Below, piece by piece: positions 26,336 to 36,631 of a stretch of 43,478 nucleotides of DNA. The position numbers were made by a program, and so were the translations under genes. The notes below the pieces were generated by a model. It made no database searches. It saw nothing but the letters and a program-made list of their open reading frames with translations, and was not told the origin of the DNA. The first letter of the stretch is position 1. Every line of letters begins with the position of its first letter. Source of the DNA: Oscillospiraceae bacterium (GTDB lineage: Bacteria; Bacillota; Clostridia; Oscillospirales; Ruminococcaceae); the NCBI GenBank assembly GCA_024404875.1, contig JAKSPK010000016.1:1-43478 (forward strand), given 5' to 3'.

Positions 26336-26910
26336 CAGACGAGATCCGTGATGCAGACGGCTGTGAGGATTACGAATCCTTAGAGGAAAGCGGCCTGCAT
26401 AATGTGGCGAATGACGATTTGGAAACGGAGGATGTGATCGGCGGCGAGACCGATGACGGCGAGCCGGAAATCGTCGAGCCCGATCCGCTGGAGCAGGCAG
26501 TACAGGCGGCTAATGACAAGTATATGCGGCTCTTTGCAGAGTTTGACAATTTCCGCAAGCGGACTGCAAAGGAAAAGGCTGAGACCTATCAGGATGCCGT
26601 CGCGAAGACCGTTCTGGAGCTGCTGCCCGCCGTGGACAGCTTTGAGCGTGCAATGGAAGCACCCTGCACCGATGATGCCTACCGCAGCGGTATGGAGAAG
26701 ATCTATCAGCAGATGACCGGCATTTTTGAGAAGCTCGGCGTCGCAGAGATTCCTGCGCTGAATGAGCCCTTTGATCCGAAGGTGCATAACGCAATCCGGC
26801 AGGTCGAGGACGAGAACTTCGGCGAATCGACTGTCTGTGAGGTCTATCAGAAGGGCTACCGGCTTGGTGACAGGATTATCCGCTGCGCAATGGTTGCCGT
26901 TGCGAACTAA
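26332..26910 (+). CDS. grpE: Nucleotide exchange factor GrpE
   Basis: The 192-residue protein releases ADP from DnaK. An acidic N-terminus (about 1-55) leads to the long dimerisation helix with KYMRLFAEFDNFRKRTAKE, then the C-terminal beta domain ending in VCEVYQKGYRLGDRIIRCAMVAV. It overlaps hrcA by 4 bases. Length and motifs fit the family. Confidence 0.97.
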   Translation: MTDEIRDADGCEDYESLEESGLHNVANDDLETEDVIGGETDDGEPEIVEPDPLEQAVQAANDKYMRLFAEFDNFRKRTAKEKAETYQDAVAKTVLELLPAVDSFERAMEAPCTDDAYRSGMEKIYQQMTGIFEKLGVAEIPALNEPFDPKVHNAIRQVEDENFGESTVCEVYQKGYRLGDRIIRCAMVAVAN

Positions 26911-26948
26911 TCGGCAAAAATGCGGGAAACTGAACTTTCGCTGGCTTG

Positions 26949-26977
26949 AAAACGATCAATGATACTTGAATCGTTTT
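26949..26977 (+). other. Stem-loop between grpE and dnaK
   Basis: AAAACGA-TCAA pairs with TTGA-A-TCGTTTT (11 bp with one bulge, 6-base loop). It may be an mRNA processing site, a partial terminator, or a 5' stabiliser for the dnaK message. Confidence 0.55.
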
Positions 26978-27023
26978 ATCGGACTTGATAGTTTATAAGA
27001 TTATTCTTTAGGAGGATATAACA

Positions 27024-28874
27024 ATGAGCAAGATTATCGGTATTGACCTCGGCACGACCAATTCGTGCGTAGCAGTTATGGAAGGCGGCAACGCTGTTGT
27101 TATCCCGAACGCAGAGGGTGCAAGAACCACTCCGTCTGTTGTTGCAGTTTCCAAGACCGGAGAGCGTCTGGTCGGCCAGATCGCAAAGCGTCAGGCGATC
27201 ACCAATCCGGATAACACCGTCATCTCGATCAAGAGAAAGATGGGCAGCAGCGAGAAGGTCACCGTGGACGGAAAGGCCTATACGCCGCAGGAGATCTCCG
27301 CAATGGTGCTGCAAAAGCTGAAGGCGGATGCAGAGGCATATCTCGGCGAGCAGGTCACCGAAGCGGTTATCACTGTTCCGGCATACTTTACCGACAGCCA
27401 GCGTCAGGCAACGAAGGACGCAGGACAGATTGCTGGTCTGACCGTTAAGCGTATCATCAATGAGCCGACTGCCGCAGCACTTTCCTACGGCATCGACAAG
27501 GAAGATGAGCAGAAGATCATGGTCTTCGACCTCGGCGGCGGTACTTTCGATGTTTCGATCATCGACATGGGCGACGGTGTCACAGAGGTACTCGCGACCG
27601 CCGGCAACAACCGTCTCGGCGGCGATGACTTCGATCAGCGCATCATCAACTGGATCATTGAGGAATTCAAGAAGACTGAGGGCATTGACCTCTCGTCCGA
27701 TAAGACTGCTATGCAGCGTCTGAAGGAAGCTGCTGAGAAGGCGAAGATCGAGCTTTCCTCGATGACGACCACCAATATCAATCAGCCGTTCATCAGCGTG
27801 GATGCGACCGGCCCGAAGCACCTCGATCTCACGCTGACACAGGCAAAGTTCAATGAGCTGACCGCTGACCTCGTCAGAGCGACAATGGGCCCGGTCGATC
27901 AGGCTCTCCGCGATTCCGGCCTGAGCGCTTCCGATCTTGATAAGGTGCTGCTTGTCGGCGGTTCTTCGAGAATCCCGGCTGTGCAGGAGGCTGTCAAGGC
28001 AAGAATCGGCAAGGAGCCGTTCAAGGGCATCAACCCGGATGAGTGTGTCGCACTCGGTGCCGCATATCAGGGCGGTATCCTCGGCGGAGATGTCAAGGAA
28101 GGTCTGCTCCTGCTCGATGTCACACCGCTGTCCCTCGGTCTGGAGACAATGGGCGGCATCTGCACCAAGCTGATTGAGCGCAATACTACGATCCCGACCA
28201 AGAAGTCGCAGGTCTTCTCAACCGCTGCTGATAATCAGCCGGCTGTTGACATCGTTGTGCTGCAGGGCGAGCGTGAATTTGCAAGAGACAACAAGAAGCT
28301 CGGCGAATTCCGTCTTGACGGCATTGCACCGGCACCGCGCGGTGTCCCGCAGATCGAGGTCACTTTCGATATCGACGCGAACGGTATCGTTCATGTTTCC
28401 GCGAAGGATCTCGGCACCGGCAAGGAGCAGGATATCACGATCACTTCCTCGACCAACATGAGCAAGGACGATATCGACCGTGCTGTCCGCGAAGCAGAGC
28501 AGTTCGCTGAGGAGGATAAGAAGCGCAAGGAATCTGTCGATGCGAAGAACAACGGCGAATCGCTCGTGACACAGTGCGAGCGTGCGCTTCAGGAATTCGG
28601 CGACAAGGTTTCCGCAGAGGATAAGGCACCGATCGAGTCCGCAGTCAATGCCCTCAAGGATGCGCTCAAGACTGACAATACCGATGAAATCAAGGCAAAG
28701 ACCGAAGCGCTCCAGAATGCATTCTATACACTCAGCTCGAAGGTCTACAATCAGGCAAATCCGCAGGGCGGCGCACCGGATTTCAGCAACATGAACATGG
28801 GCGGCGCTGACGGCGTACAGCCGAATCAGAACGGCGACGACGGCGTTGTGGATGCCGATTTCACTGAGGCTTAA
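27024..28874 (+). CDS. dnaK: Chaperone protein DnaK (Hsp70)
   Basis: The 616-residue chaperone has the ATPase domain (about 1-365) starting [19 protein letters not shown], with [13 protein letters not shown] and [13 protein letters not shown], the linker [12 protein letters not shown], a substrate-binding domain and a helical lid. The C-terminal tail is Gly/Asn/Asp-rich and does not end in the usual EEVD-like motif, as normal for bacteria. AGGAGGATATAAC precedes the ATG. Third gene of the CIRCE operon. Confidence 0.98.
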   Translation: MSKIIGIDLGTTNSCVAVMEGGNAVVIPNAEGARTTPSVVAVSKTGERLVGQIAKRQAITNPDNTVISIKRKMGSSEKVTVDGKAYTPQEISAMVLQKLKADAEAYLGEQVTEAVITVPAYFTDSQRQATKDAGQIAGLTVKRIINEPTAAALSYGIDKEDEQKIMVFDLGGGTFDVSIIDMGDGVTEVLATAGNNRLGGDDFDQRIINWIIEEFKKTEGIDLSSDKTAMQRLKEAAEKAKIELSSMTTTNINQPFISVDATGPKHLDLTLTQAKFNELTADLVRATMGPVDQALRDSGLSASDLDKVLLVGGSSRIPAVQEAVKARIGKEPFKGINPDECVALGAAYQGGILGGDVKEGLLLLDVTPLSLGLETMGGICTKLIERNTTIPTKKSQVFSTAADNQPAVDIVVLQGEREFARDNKKLGEFRLDGIAPAPRGVPQIEVTFDIDANGIVHVSAKDLGTGKEQDITITSSTNMSKDDIDRAVREAEQFAEEDKKRKESVDAKNNGESLVTQCERALQEFGDKVSAEDKAPIESAVNALKDALKTDNTDEIKAKTEALQNAFYTLSSKVYNQANPQGGAPDFSNMNMGGADGVQPNQNGDDGVVDADFTEA

Positions 28875-28892
28875 TTGAAACAAATCCCTTAT

Positions 28893-29044
28893 CGCCGGAC
28901 TTCCGGCGGCTGGCAATCTGCCGTGCTGTCTATGTGGTTTGCGGGATTCTTTTGGGACATGATTGCCGGAGCATTCCGCTCCGGCATAACCAAACAGCTG
29001 CTTGAAACCTACTTCCCGACCGGTCGATTTTGCGGTCGGGAAGT
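28893..29044 (+). other. Three stable hairpins between dnaK and the small membrane protein
   Basis: CGCCGGA-CT-TCCGGCG (28893-28908), TGCCGGAGC/GCTCCGGCA with 5-base loop (28964-28986) and ACTTCCCGACC/GGTCGGGAAGT (29011-29044) follow one another. None has a T-run. They could end or trim the dnaK transcript or form a structured RNA. Confidence 0.6.
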
Positions 29045-29089
29045 AAGTGCTATACATCAAAACCGCGTACTGCGCGGCGAAGGAGACAT

Positions 29090-29215
29090 ATGGATGACAA
29101 AAACCCCCTCAAGGACAACCGGAAATGCCTGATGATGCTGATTACGGCGCTGGCGGTCATGTTGCTTTTTCTGATTTGGCTGATGAAGCCGCTTCCGGTC
29201 TGGCAGCTGAACTGA
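29090..29215 (+). CDS. Small single-span membrane protein (41 residues)
   Basis: The ATG at 29090 has AAGGAG 4 bases upstream. A charged start (MDDKNPLKDNRK) leads to a strongly hydrophobic helix (about 13-32, CLMMLITALAVMLLFLIWLM) and a short tail. It is too short for family assignment. It lies between dnaK and dnaJ, downstream of the hairpin array, and could belong to the heat-shock transcript. Confidence 0.55.
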   Translation: MDDKNPLKDNRKCLMMLITALAVMLLFLIWLMKPLPVWQLN

Positions 29216-29249
29216 CTGCGGCGTTCCGGCTTCTGCGAAACAATAGCAC

Positions 29250-29278
29250 TTGCATTTCAGGAAGATATGTGTTATAAT
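29250..29278 (+). promoter_or_regulatory. Separate dnaJ promoter
   Basis: TTGCAT, 17 bases, then TATAAT with a TGT extended -10 (TG-N-TATAAT). No CIRCE element lies here, so dnaJ may also be expressed without HrcA control. Confidence 0.6.
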
Positions 29279-29415
29279 ATTGATATATCAATTATTACTT
29301 GAAGTGATCTGCTTGTCTTTCTGCCGTGATACTGTGTCAGGAAACCTTGCCTTGTATCATGACAGAAATTCTGCGCATTCATATCTTCAAGAATTAATTG
29401 GTATATCAATATTAT
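29274..29415. repeat. Palindromic repeat element, copy A (dnaJ leader)
   Basis: A 142-base imperfect palindrome. The outer arms (ATAATATTGATATATCAATT... and the complement at 29387-29415) match at about 26 of 29 positions down to CTTGAAG, and the inner arms TTTCTGCCGTGATAC/GTATCATGACAGAAA match at 13 of 15, with a 21-base centre. The 21-base block 29311-29331 recurs in copy B with one mismatch. In RNA it would form a very long hairpin in the dnaJ leader. Confidence 0.75.
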
Positions 29416-29485
29416 GTAATTATATGCGCGGATTCCGAATGCGCTGTTGTGATTATGAAACTGCACACACGAAAGGGTGTTGGAA

Positions 29486-30640
29486 ATGGCTGATAAGAAA
29501 CGTGATTATTATGAGGTGCTGGGTGTTGAGCGCTCAGCCGGTGACGATGCGCTGAAAAAGGCCTACCGAAAGCTGGCGCGTGAGTGTCACCCCGACCTGC
29601 ATCCGGATGATCCGACCGCAGAGGAGCGTTTCAAGGAGATTACCGAGGCCTATGAGGTTCTGTCCAATGCGGAAAAGCGTCAGATCTACGACCAGTACGG
29701 TCATGAGGGACTGGACAACAACGGCATGGGTGCCGGCGGTATGGGCGGGTTCTCCGATGTCAACGAGATCCTCGAAAGCCTGTTCGGCGGATTCGGCGGA
29801 ATGTTCGGCGGCGGCAGATCGCAGAATATGAATGCGCCGCGGCAGGGCAAGGATCTCCAGACTGCCGTTACGATCGACTTTATGGAGGCCTGCACGGGAA
29901 AATCTCAGAATGTGCAGGTGCAGCGCATGGAGAACTGTCCGGATTGTCACGGCACCGGCTGTGCAGGCAATTCCGGTTCAGAGGTCTGCCCGGACTGCCA
30001 GGGACGCGGAACTGTCAAGGCGACGCAGCGCACGCCGTTTGGAATGATCTCTTCATCCAAGCCCTGTCCGCACTGCGGCGGAAAGGGCAAGATCATCAAG
30101 TCGCCCTGCCAGAAATGCCGCGGCGTAGGCAGAGTGCGCATGACAAAGAGCATCAATGTCGATATTCCTGCGGGTATTGATGACGGCCAGATGATCCGCG
30201 TCAGCGGCATGGGCGATGCCGGTGTGAACGGCGGCCCTTCCGGCAATCTGATCGTCGGGGTCAATGTCAAGGCGCATCCGCTCTTCCGCAGAGAGGGATA
30301 TGATGTTTACTGCGATATCCCGATCACATATTCACAGGCTGTCCTCGGTGACGAGATCGTTGTCCCGACAATTGATGGAAATGTGAAGTACAATATCGGT
30401 GAGGGTACACAGAACGGAACGGTGTTCCGTCTGCGCGGAAAGGGCGTCCGGAAGCTCCAGCGCTCCGACAGAGGTGACCAATATGTCAAGGTCTATGTTG
30501 AGGTGCCGCGCAATCTGAATAAAAAGCAGAAAGAATTGCTCCAGCAGTATGAAGCCTCGCTGGAATCCAAGAATTATCAGAAGCGCGACAGCTTCTTCAA
30601 GAAGCTAAAGGACTTCATCAACGGCACGAAGCAGCCCTGA
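29486..30640 (+). CDS. dnaJ: Chaperone protein DnaJ (Hsp40)
   Basis: The 384-residue co-chaperone stimulates DnaK. J domain about 5-72 with HPD (35-37), a Gly/Met-rich region (about 78-115), four zinc-binding repeats ([36 protein letters not shown]) and two C-terminal beta domains. The ATG at 29486 is 8 bases after AAAGGG; a GTG at 29477 is in frame but overlaps it. The gene has its own promoter and terminator although it follows dnaK. Confidence 0.97.
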   Translation: MADKKRDYYEVLGVERSAGDDALKKAYRKLARECHPDLHPDDPTAEERFKEITEAYEVLSNAEKRQIYDQYGHEGLDNNGMGAGGMGGFSDVNEILESLFGGFGGMFGGGRSQNMNAPRQGKDLQTAVTIDFMEACTGKSQNVQVQRMENCPDCHGTGCAGNSGSEVCPDCQGRGTVKATQRTPFGMISSSKPCPHCGGKGKIIKSPCQKCRGVGRVRMTKSINVDIPAGIDDGQMIRVSGMGDAGVNGGPSGNLIVGVNVKAHPLFRREGYDVYCDIPITYSQAVLGDEIVVPTIDGNVKYNIGEGTQNGTVFRLRGKGVRKLQRSDRGDQYVKVYVEVPRNLNKKQKELLQQYEASLESKNYQKRDSFFKKLKDFINGTKQP

Positions 30641-30793
30641 GACCGACGGCCGTTTCCCTTCGTCTTCGCTTTGCAGAGCATATCAGATGTGTCACTGTTA
30701 CGGCGCAGACTGTACCTGTTTTCGGTCAGGCTTGCATCCCGTTGTGCACTGATTCGTTTCCGGAGAATGATCGCTCCGGTCCAGCAAACAGAA

Positions 30794-30832
30794 AACTGCT
30801 CCCAATCGAACGGTTGGGAGCAGTTGTTCTTT
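30794..30832. terminator. Terminator between dnaJ and agmatine deiminase (both directions)
   Basis: A 12-bp stem AACTGCTCCCAA/TTGGGAGCAGTT with 8-base loop, T-rich on both strands; the two genes converge here. Confidence 0.88.
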
Positions 30833-30887
30833 TTGTGTTGTGAGTCACAGCGTTTATTGGATAAATGCGAATGATGGGTGCGGCAGA

Positions 30888-32000
30888 TTATTGAATCTGT
30901 TCTGTCCGCCCCGCCGGACATTGTCCGGTGATGCAGTGGATATTTCCGCCGCCGAGAAGAATCGCCCGCGCTGCGATCGGTACGACCTCGCGTGTCGGAA
31001 AGCACGCTTGCAGAATCTTAACCGCTTTTGCATCATCAGCTGCATATTCCCCGCCGAACTGCGGTACCAGGACACAGTCATTCCCGATGTAGAAATTGAC
31101 ATAGGATGCGGCCAGGCGTTCGCCCGGCTCACGGGTATCTTCGCCCTCGGCAAAAACATAGCCCTCGCATTCCTCCGCCGTCACGCAGACCGGCTTATGC
31201 GGCACGGCAAGCTTTGTGATCTCCAGCTTTCTGCCGCGGGCATCGGTCTCCTGCTCCAGCACGGCGAGATCGGCGCGTGACATTTCGTACTGCGGATCCG
31301 CTGGATCGTCACACCATGCCAGTACAACCTTGCCCGGCGCGGTGAATGCAGCAATGTTGTCGATATGCTCATTTGTTTCGTCATTGAAAATGCCGAACGG
31401 GATCCAGATGACTTTCTCTGCACCGAGGTATCCGAGCAGTTTCGCGGTGATTTCGTCTTTCGTCATCTGTGGATTGCGCCCGCCGCTCAGCAGGCAGGCT
31501 TCCGTTACGAGAACCGTGCCTTCGCCGTCACAGTGGATCGCGCCGCCCTCCAGTACGAACGGCCGTGCATCATAGCAGGGGAGGCCGAGCGCTTTGCAGA
31601 CTTCATCCGCGCATTTGTCATCCTGCTGATAATCGGGATAAAGCCCGTCGAATTCGCCGCCCCATGCATTGAACTGCCACGAAATGCCTCGTATTTCTCC
31701 GACATCATTGCGGACAAAGGTCGGGGCAACATCCCGCGCCCATGCATCATCGGTCTCAATGCGCAGCAGCCGGACGCTTTCCGGCAGCATCTCTTTCGCG
31801 ATTGCTTCCGTTCGTTCGCTGACGAGCATATAGACCTGCTCACATTGCGCCAGCCGTGCGGCGATCTCCGCGAAGGCGCGGCGCGCGTCTTTCGCACCGT
31901 ATGCCCATGAGCCGGGACGCTCCGGAAAAATCATGATCGTGCCGTGATGCGGCTCAAATTCTGCCGGCATATGAAAGCCGTCCTGCTTTGGTGTTGTCAT
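30888..32000 (-). CDS. aguA: Agmatine deiminase (peptidyl-arginine-deiminase fold)
   Basis: The 370-residue enzyme hydrolyses agmatine to N-carbamoylputrescine and ammonia. Catalytic Cys356 is in GGGNIHCITGQ, His212 in NEHIDN, and TDDAWARD (83-90) carries the Asp pair that binds the guanidino group. The ATG at 32000 has GGAGGAG about 11 bases upstream; an in-frame ATG at 32045 would overlap the preceding gene. It is the last gene of the polyamine cluster. The next pathway enzyme, N-carbamoylputrescine amidohydrolase, is not in the window. A related substrate such as aminopropylagmatine cannot be excluded. Confidence 0.93.
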   Translation of the reverse strand: MTTPKQDGFHMPAEFEPHHGTIMIFPERPGSWAYGAKDARRAFAEIAARLAQCEQVYMLVSERTEAIAKEMLPESVRLLRIETDDAWARDVAPTFVRNDVGEIRGISWQFNAWGGEFDGLYPDYQQDDKCADEVCKALGLPCYDARPFVLEGGAIHCDGEGTVLVTEACLLSGGRNPQMTKDEITAKLLGYLGAEKVIWIPFGIFNDETNEHIDNIAAFTAPGKVVLAWCDDPADPQYEMSRADLAVLEQETDARGRKLEITKLAVPHKPVCVTAEECEGYVFAEGEDTREPGERLAASYVNFYIGNDCVLVPQFGGEYAADDAKAVKILQACFPTREVVPIAARAILLGGGNIHCITGQCPAGRTEQIQ

Positions 32001-32035
32001 TTTTGTATGCTCTCCTCCGAATGATTTGAATGCAT

Positions 32036-32440
32036 TCATGTCCACAGCTTTGTATTGAACATTGGCGTGGAGACTTCGGACTTTTCAAAGCTGCAGTGCT
32101 CATAGAATCCGATCTCCTTGTTGTAGGCGATGACGACAATGCGCAGATAGTCCTTATAGTGCGAATTGATTCGCTGCATCAGTTCCTTACCGATTCCGAT
32201 ATGCTGATACTCCGGCCGGAGCAGGAGATAATGAACATATGCATTCATGATGCCGTCGTCCATTGCGCAGACCATGCCGGCGAGTGTATCGCCGTCCCAT
32301 GCGGAATAAACGGTCTGAAATCCATGCATCGCCTTTTGCAGTTTTTCCGGGAAATGGCCGGATGACCAATCGACTGAGAGAAAGAGCGATTCCAGGTCTT
32401 TCACGGTGAAATCGTGTGTATCCTTGTAGGTGATGTTCAT
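32036..32440 (-). CDS. GNAT family N-acetyltransferase
   Basis: The 134-residue protein shows the acetyl-CoA-binding motif (LLLRPEYQHIGIGKELMQRI, about 73-92) and the end motif FYEHCSFEKSE, as in compact GNAT enzymes. Its ATG overlaps the stop of the carboxynorspermidine decarboxylase gene (ATGA). Placement inside the polyamine cluster suggests a polyamine or amine acceptor, but the sequence does not reveal the substrate. Confidence 0.9.
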   Translation of the reverse strand: MNITYKDTHDFTVKDLESLFLSVDWSSGHFPEKLQKAMHGFQTVYSAWDGDTLAGMVCAMDDGIMNAYVHYLLLRPEYQHIGIGKELMQRINSHYKDYLRIVVIAYNKEIGFYEHCSFEKSEVSTPMFNTKLWT

Positions 32441-33563
32441 GACAGCCTTCCTTTGAAATCTGTATAGCCGAATGACCGGATGATCCTGCAGTCGCCGTTT
32501 TCGTGCTGTACTGCGATCGTGGGCAGCGGCATTCCGTTGAAGGTATTGTTCTTAACCATGGAATAGATCGCCATATCGCTGAAGGTCAGGCGTTCACCGA
32601 TTTGTAACGCATGGTCGAAGCTGTAATCGCCGATGATATCGCCGGCGAGACAGGTGCGGGATGAGAGACGGTATTCATATGGCTTTTCGCCCCATTCGCC
32701 GGCGTTGACCAGCGGCGGGCGATAGGGCATTTCCAATACATCCGGCATATGACACGCCGCCGATGCATCCAGGATCAGGATGCGGATGCCGTTTTCAACG
32801 ATATCCATGATTTCCGTATCGAGCCAGCCGGCATTCAGTGCGATTGCTTCGCCGGGTTCGAGATAGACCGTCACGCCGTACTGCTCACGGATGCGTCTGA
32901 TCAGTGCAATGAGTGCCGGAACATCGTAATCCGTGCGGGTGATGTGATGCCCGCCGCCGAGATTCAGCCATTTCATATGCGGCAGATATGTACCGAATTT
33001 CTCTTCAAAGGCCGCAAAGGTGGTGATGAGGTCATTGGCATTCTGTTCACAGAGCGTGTGGAAATGCAGTCCCTCAACGCCGCGCAGCAGTTCCGGACGG
33101 AAATTCGCCTTTGTCACGCCGAGCCGCGAGCCGGGCGCACAGGGATCATAGATCGCGTGATCACCCTGCGTGGAGCATTCCGGATTTACGCGGATGCCGA
33201 CGCTGACACTGTGCTGCTCCCAGACGGGACGATATTTTTCAAGCTGGCTGAAAGAGTTGAAGCTGATATGATCGCAGATGCGGCAGAGCTCCGCAAATTC
33301 CGCGGGATCGTATGCCGGTGAGAATACATGGTTTTCTTTGCGGAATTCATCTGCGCCGAGCCTTGCTTCGTAGAGTCCGCTTGCCGTCGTGCCGCTGATA
33401 TATTCCGCGATCAGCGGATAGACCGCAAAGCAGGAAAAGGCTTTCTGCGCAAGAAGGATATGTGCGCCGCTCTCCTGCTCCACATGATGCAAAAGCTCCA
33501 GATTGCTCCGGAGCTTTGCCTCATCAATGATATAGCAGGGTGTCGGCAGATCTGCCCGCCGCA

Positions 33564-33567
<4 letters not shown>
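32437..33567 (-). CDS. nspC: Carboxynorspermidine (carboxyspermidine) decarboxylase
   Basis: The 376-residue PLP enzyme of the alanine-racemase fold has Lys42 (LLAQKAFSCF) as PLP anchor, LNLGGGHHITR as phosphate-binding segment and CLAGDIIGDYSF near the active site. It removes CO2 from carboxyspermidine or carboxynorspermidine to give the triamine. Its ATG overlaps the stop of the dehydrogenase gene by 4 bases, and the two act in sequence. Confidence 0.95.
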
Positions 33568-34829
<1,262 letters not shown>

Positions 34830-34881
34830 TGTAATCGTTCCTCCTGTATTTTCCGCACTGCGGATAGATTCGGAAATCCGG

Positions 34882-35523
34882 TTATTCTGCCGGTTCCGGC
34901 TCTAGTGTGAGCTGAACCAGATAACAAATTTTTCCTCCGGAAACAAAGCACATATTGTAAAGTCCTTCGCCCATTTCCTGATGCACATAGAAGCTTGTCA
35001 GCAAACCGTTATTCTCCGCATCCGGCTTCAGGCCGGCTGCTGCATTCGGATAGGCTTCCGCTTCACTGATTTTGATGAGATCCGCTTCAGTCATCGCAGC
35101 ATAATCCGTATCCGGCTGATTCTTCACCACATAAAGACTCACTTCCTGACCGCAGTCTGCATAGACCTCGATCCACTCATTCAGATAATAGGTGCTGTAA
35201 AGTCCATCGGTCTTCCAGCCGTCCTTCATCAGCTCGTCGATTGCCGGATAATCGTGATGTCCGGAGCCGCTCGTCAGAATCAGTCCTTTGAGCGTGAGAG
35301 CATCCTGTTCGGCAGCTTTCTGCAAAACGCCGCATTTGCTGCCGTCCGTGATGACCGCCGGTTGCTGCGCCGTACTGCCGTTATTTGCAGGGGCGGCGTC
35401 CCCTGCAGCGCTGCTCTGTGCAGCCGGTGCGCCGCCGTCATTGCCTGTGCTGCCGGAACCGCCGCAGCCCGTCAGCGCTGCCGCCGTGACAAGTGCAAGG
35501 AAAAATGCTGCCGTGCGTTTCAT
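34882..35523 (-). CDS. Putative lipoprotein within the polyamine cluster
   Basis: The 213-residue protein has a lipoprotein signal with lipobox LTGC (Cys20), a Gly/Ala/Ser/Gln-rich linker (about 21-60) and a domain of about 145 residues that resembles DUF4358-type lipoproteins of gut Firmicutes. AAAGGAGG lies 7 bases before the ATG. It is transcribed in the same direction as the polyamine genes, with 127 bases to the upstream spermidine synthase. A link to polyamine uptake is possible from position only. Confidence 0.88.
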   Translation of the reverse strand: MKRTAAFFLALVTAAALTGCGGSGSTGNDGGAPAAQSSAAGDAAPANNGSTAQQPAVITDGSKCGVLQKAAEQDALTLKGLILTSGSGHHDYPAIDELMKDGWKTDGLYSTYYLNEWIEVYADCGQEVSLYVVKNQPDTDYAAMTEADLIKISEAEAYPNAAAGLKPDAENNGLLTSFYVHQEMGEGLYNMCFVSGGKICYLVQLTLEPEPAE

Positions 35524-35650
35524 TTCGTCTACCTCCTTTATGACTGAAAGCGCATTGCTTCCGGAAAGGCGCCGTTCTCCGCATCCCGGTGAATGCTCCG
35601 GCGATAAGCTGCCGCTTCCGCAATTTTAACGGCGCGGGCATACAGTGCTA

Positions 35651-36517
35651 TTATTTCTTCTTCCGCTCCTCGGCATCCTCCATGAGATCCTCCACATATT
35701 TCGGCAGCATGAACGCGCCGGTGTGCAGGTTCGTCGTGTAGTACCATGTCTCAATGCCGCGCTTTTTCCAGCGCTTCGCATCGAAATCGCGCAGCGGGTG
35801 ATACTTCTTGGACGCAAATCCGAACAGCCAGTAGCCCGCCGGACAGGTCGGGATATGCGCCTGATAGACGCGGCAGATCGGGAAAACGCGGTAGGCTTTC
35901 TTGTGCATGGCCTGACACGCATCCTCGTCCTCATCATAGAACGGGCTGCCGTGTTGGTAGACCATGATGCCGTCATCCTTGAGCGCCTTATAGCAAAGGC
36001 CGTAGAATTCCTTTGTAAAGAGGCCTGCGGTATGGCCGAAGGGATCGGTCGCATCGTTGATGATGAGATCATATTCGCCGTGCCGTGTGCGCAGTGCGCG
36101 GAGACCATCCTGATTGTAGATCGTCACTCTGGGATCCTCAAGCCCCTTCGCGTTATCGGGGAAATATTCGCGGCAGACATCGACGAACAGCTCATCCGGT
36201 TCAATGACGTCGATCGTCTTGATTTCGTCATAGTGCGACAGCTCGCGCGCAACGCCGCCGTCGCCGCCGCCGATCACCAGAACGTGCTTCACATCCGGAT
36301 GTACGGCCATCGGCACATGAACGATCATTTCATCATAGATGAACTCGTCCTTTTCGGAGAAGATGACACTGCCGTTCGAGACAAGAAAGCGTCCGAATTC
36401 CGCGGAATCAAAGATGTCGATACGCTGAAAATCGCTCTGTCCGCTGTATAGCTGTTTTTCGCAGCGGATTGAGGCTTTGACATTGTCGGTGTGCATTTCG
36501 GAAAACCAGAATTCCAT
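35651..36517 (-). CDS. speE: Spermidine synthase (polyamine aminopropyltransferase)
   Basis: The 288-residue enzyme would transfer an aminopropyl group from decarboxylated S-adenosylmethionine to a diamine. GGGDGG (83-88), Asp137 in YNQDGLRAL and NDATDP (154-159) form the active site. The signature YHEM of the family reads YDEM here (61-64), a variation near the diamine site. AGGAGGAAC is 4-5 bases upstream of the ATG. No SAM decarboxylase gene is in the window, so the aminopropyl donor must be made elsewhere or the enzyme has another role. Confidence 0.94.
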   Translation of the reverse strand: MEFWFSEMHTDNVKASIRCEKQLYSGQSDFQRIDIFDSAEFGRFLVSNGSVIFSEKDEFIYDEMIVHVPMAVHPDVKHVLVIGGGDGGVARELSHYDEIKTIDVIEPDELFVDVCREYFPDNAKGLEDPRVTIYNQDGLRALRTRHGEYDLIINDATDPFGHTAGLFTKEFYGLCYKALKDDGIMVYQHGSPFYDEDEDACQAMHKKAYRVFPICRVYQAHIPTCPAGYWLFGFASKKYHPLRDFDAKRWKKRGIETWYYTTNLHTGAFMLPKYVEDLMEDAEERKKK

Positions 36518-36631
36518 TTCTGTTCCTCCTGTATTTCTGGGATATTAACTGCTCAATGGCATCTTTCATATTGGTTCGCTCTGCATCGGAGAAGGTATCC
36601 TTCGGGAGGATCATTTTTGTTTCTGCAGCAT

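Noticed and set aside
28875-29132. 85-codon frame starting with TTG right after the dnaK stop
   Set aside because: It runs through three palindromic hairpins and has only a weak ribosome binding site; the 41-residue frame at 29090 is better supported.
35524-35650. Open frame (ARAVKIAEAAAYRRS...) between speE and the lipoprotein gene
   Set aside because: Continuous only with an out-of-frame part of speE; no credible start.
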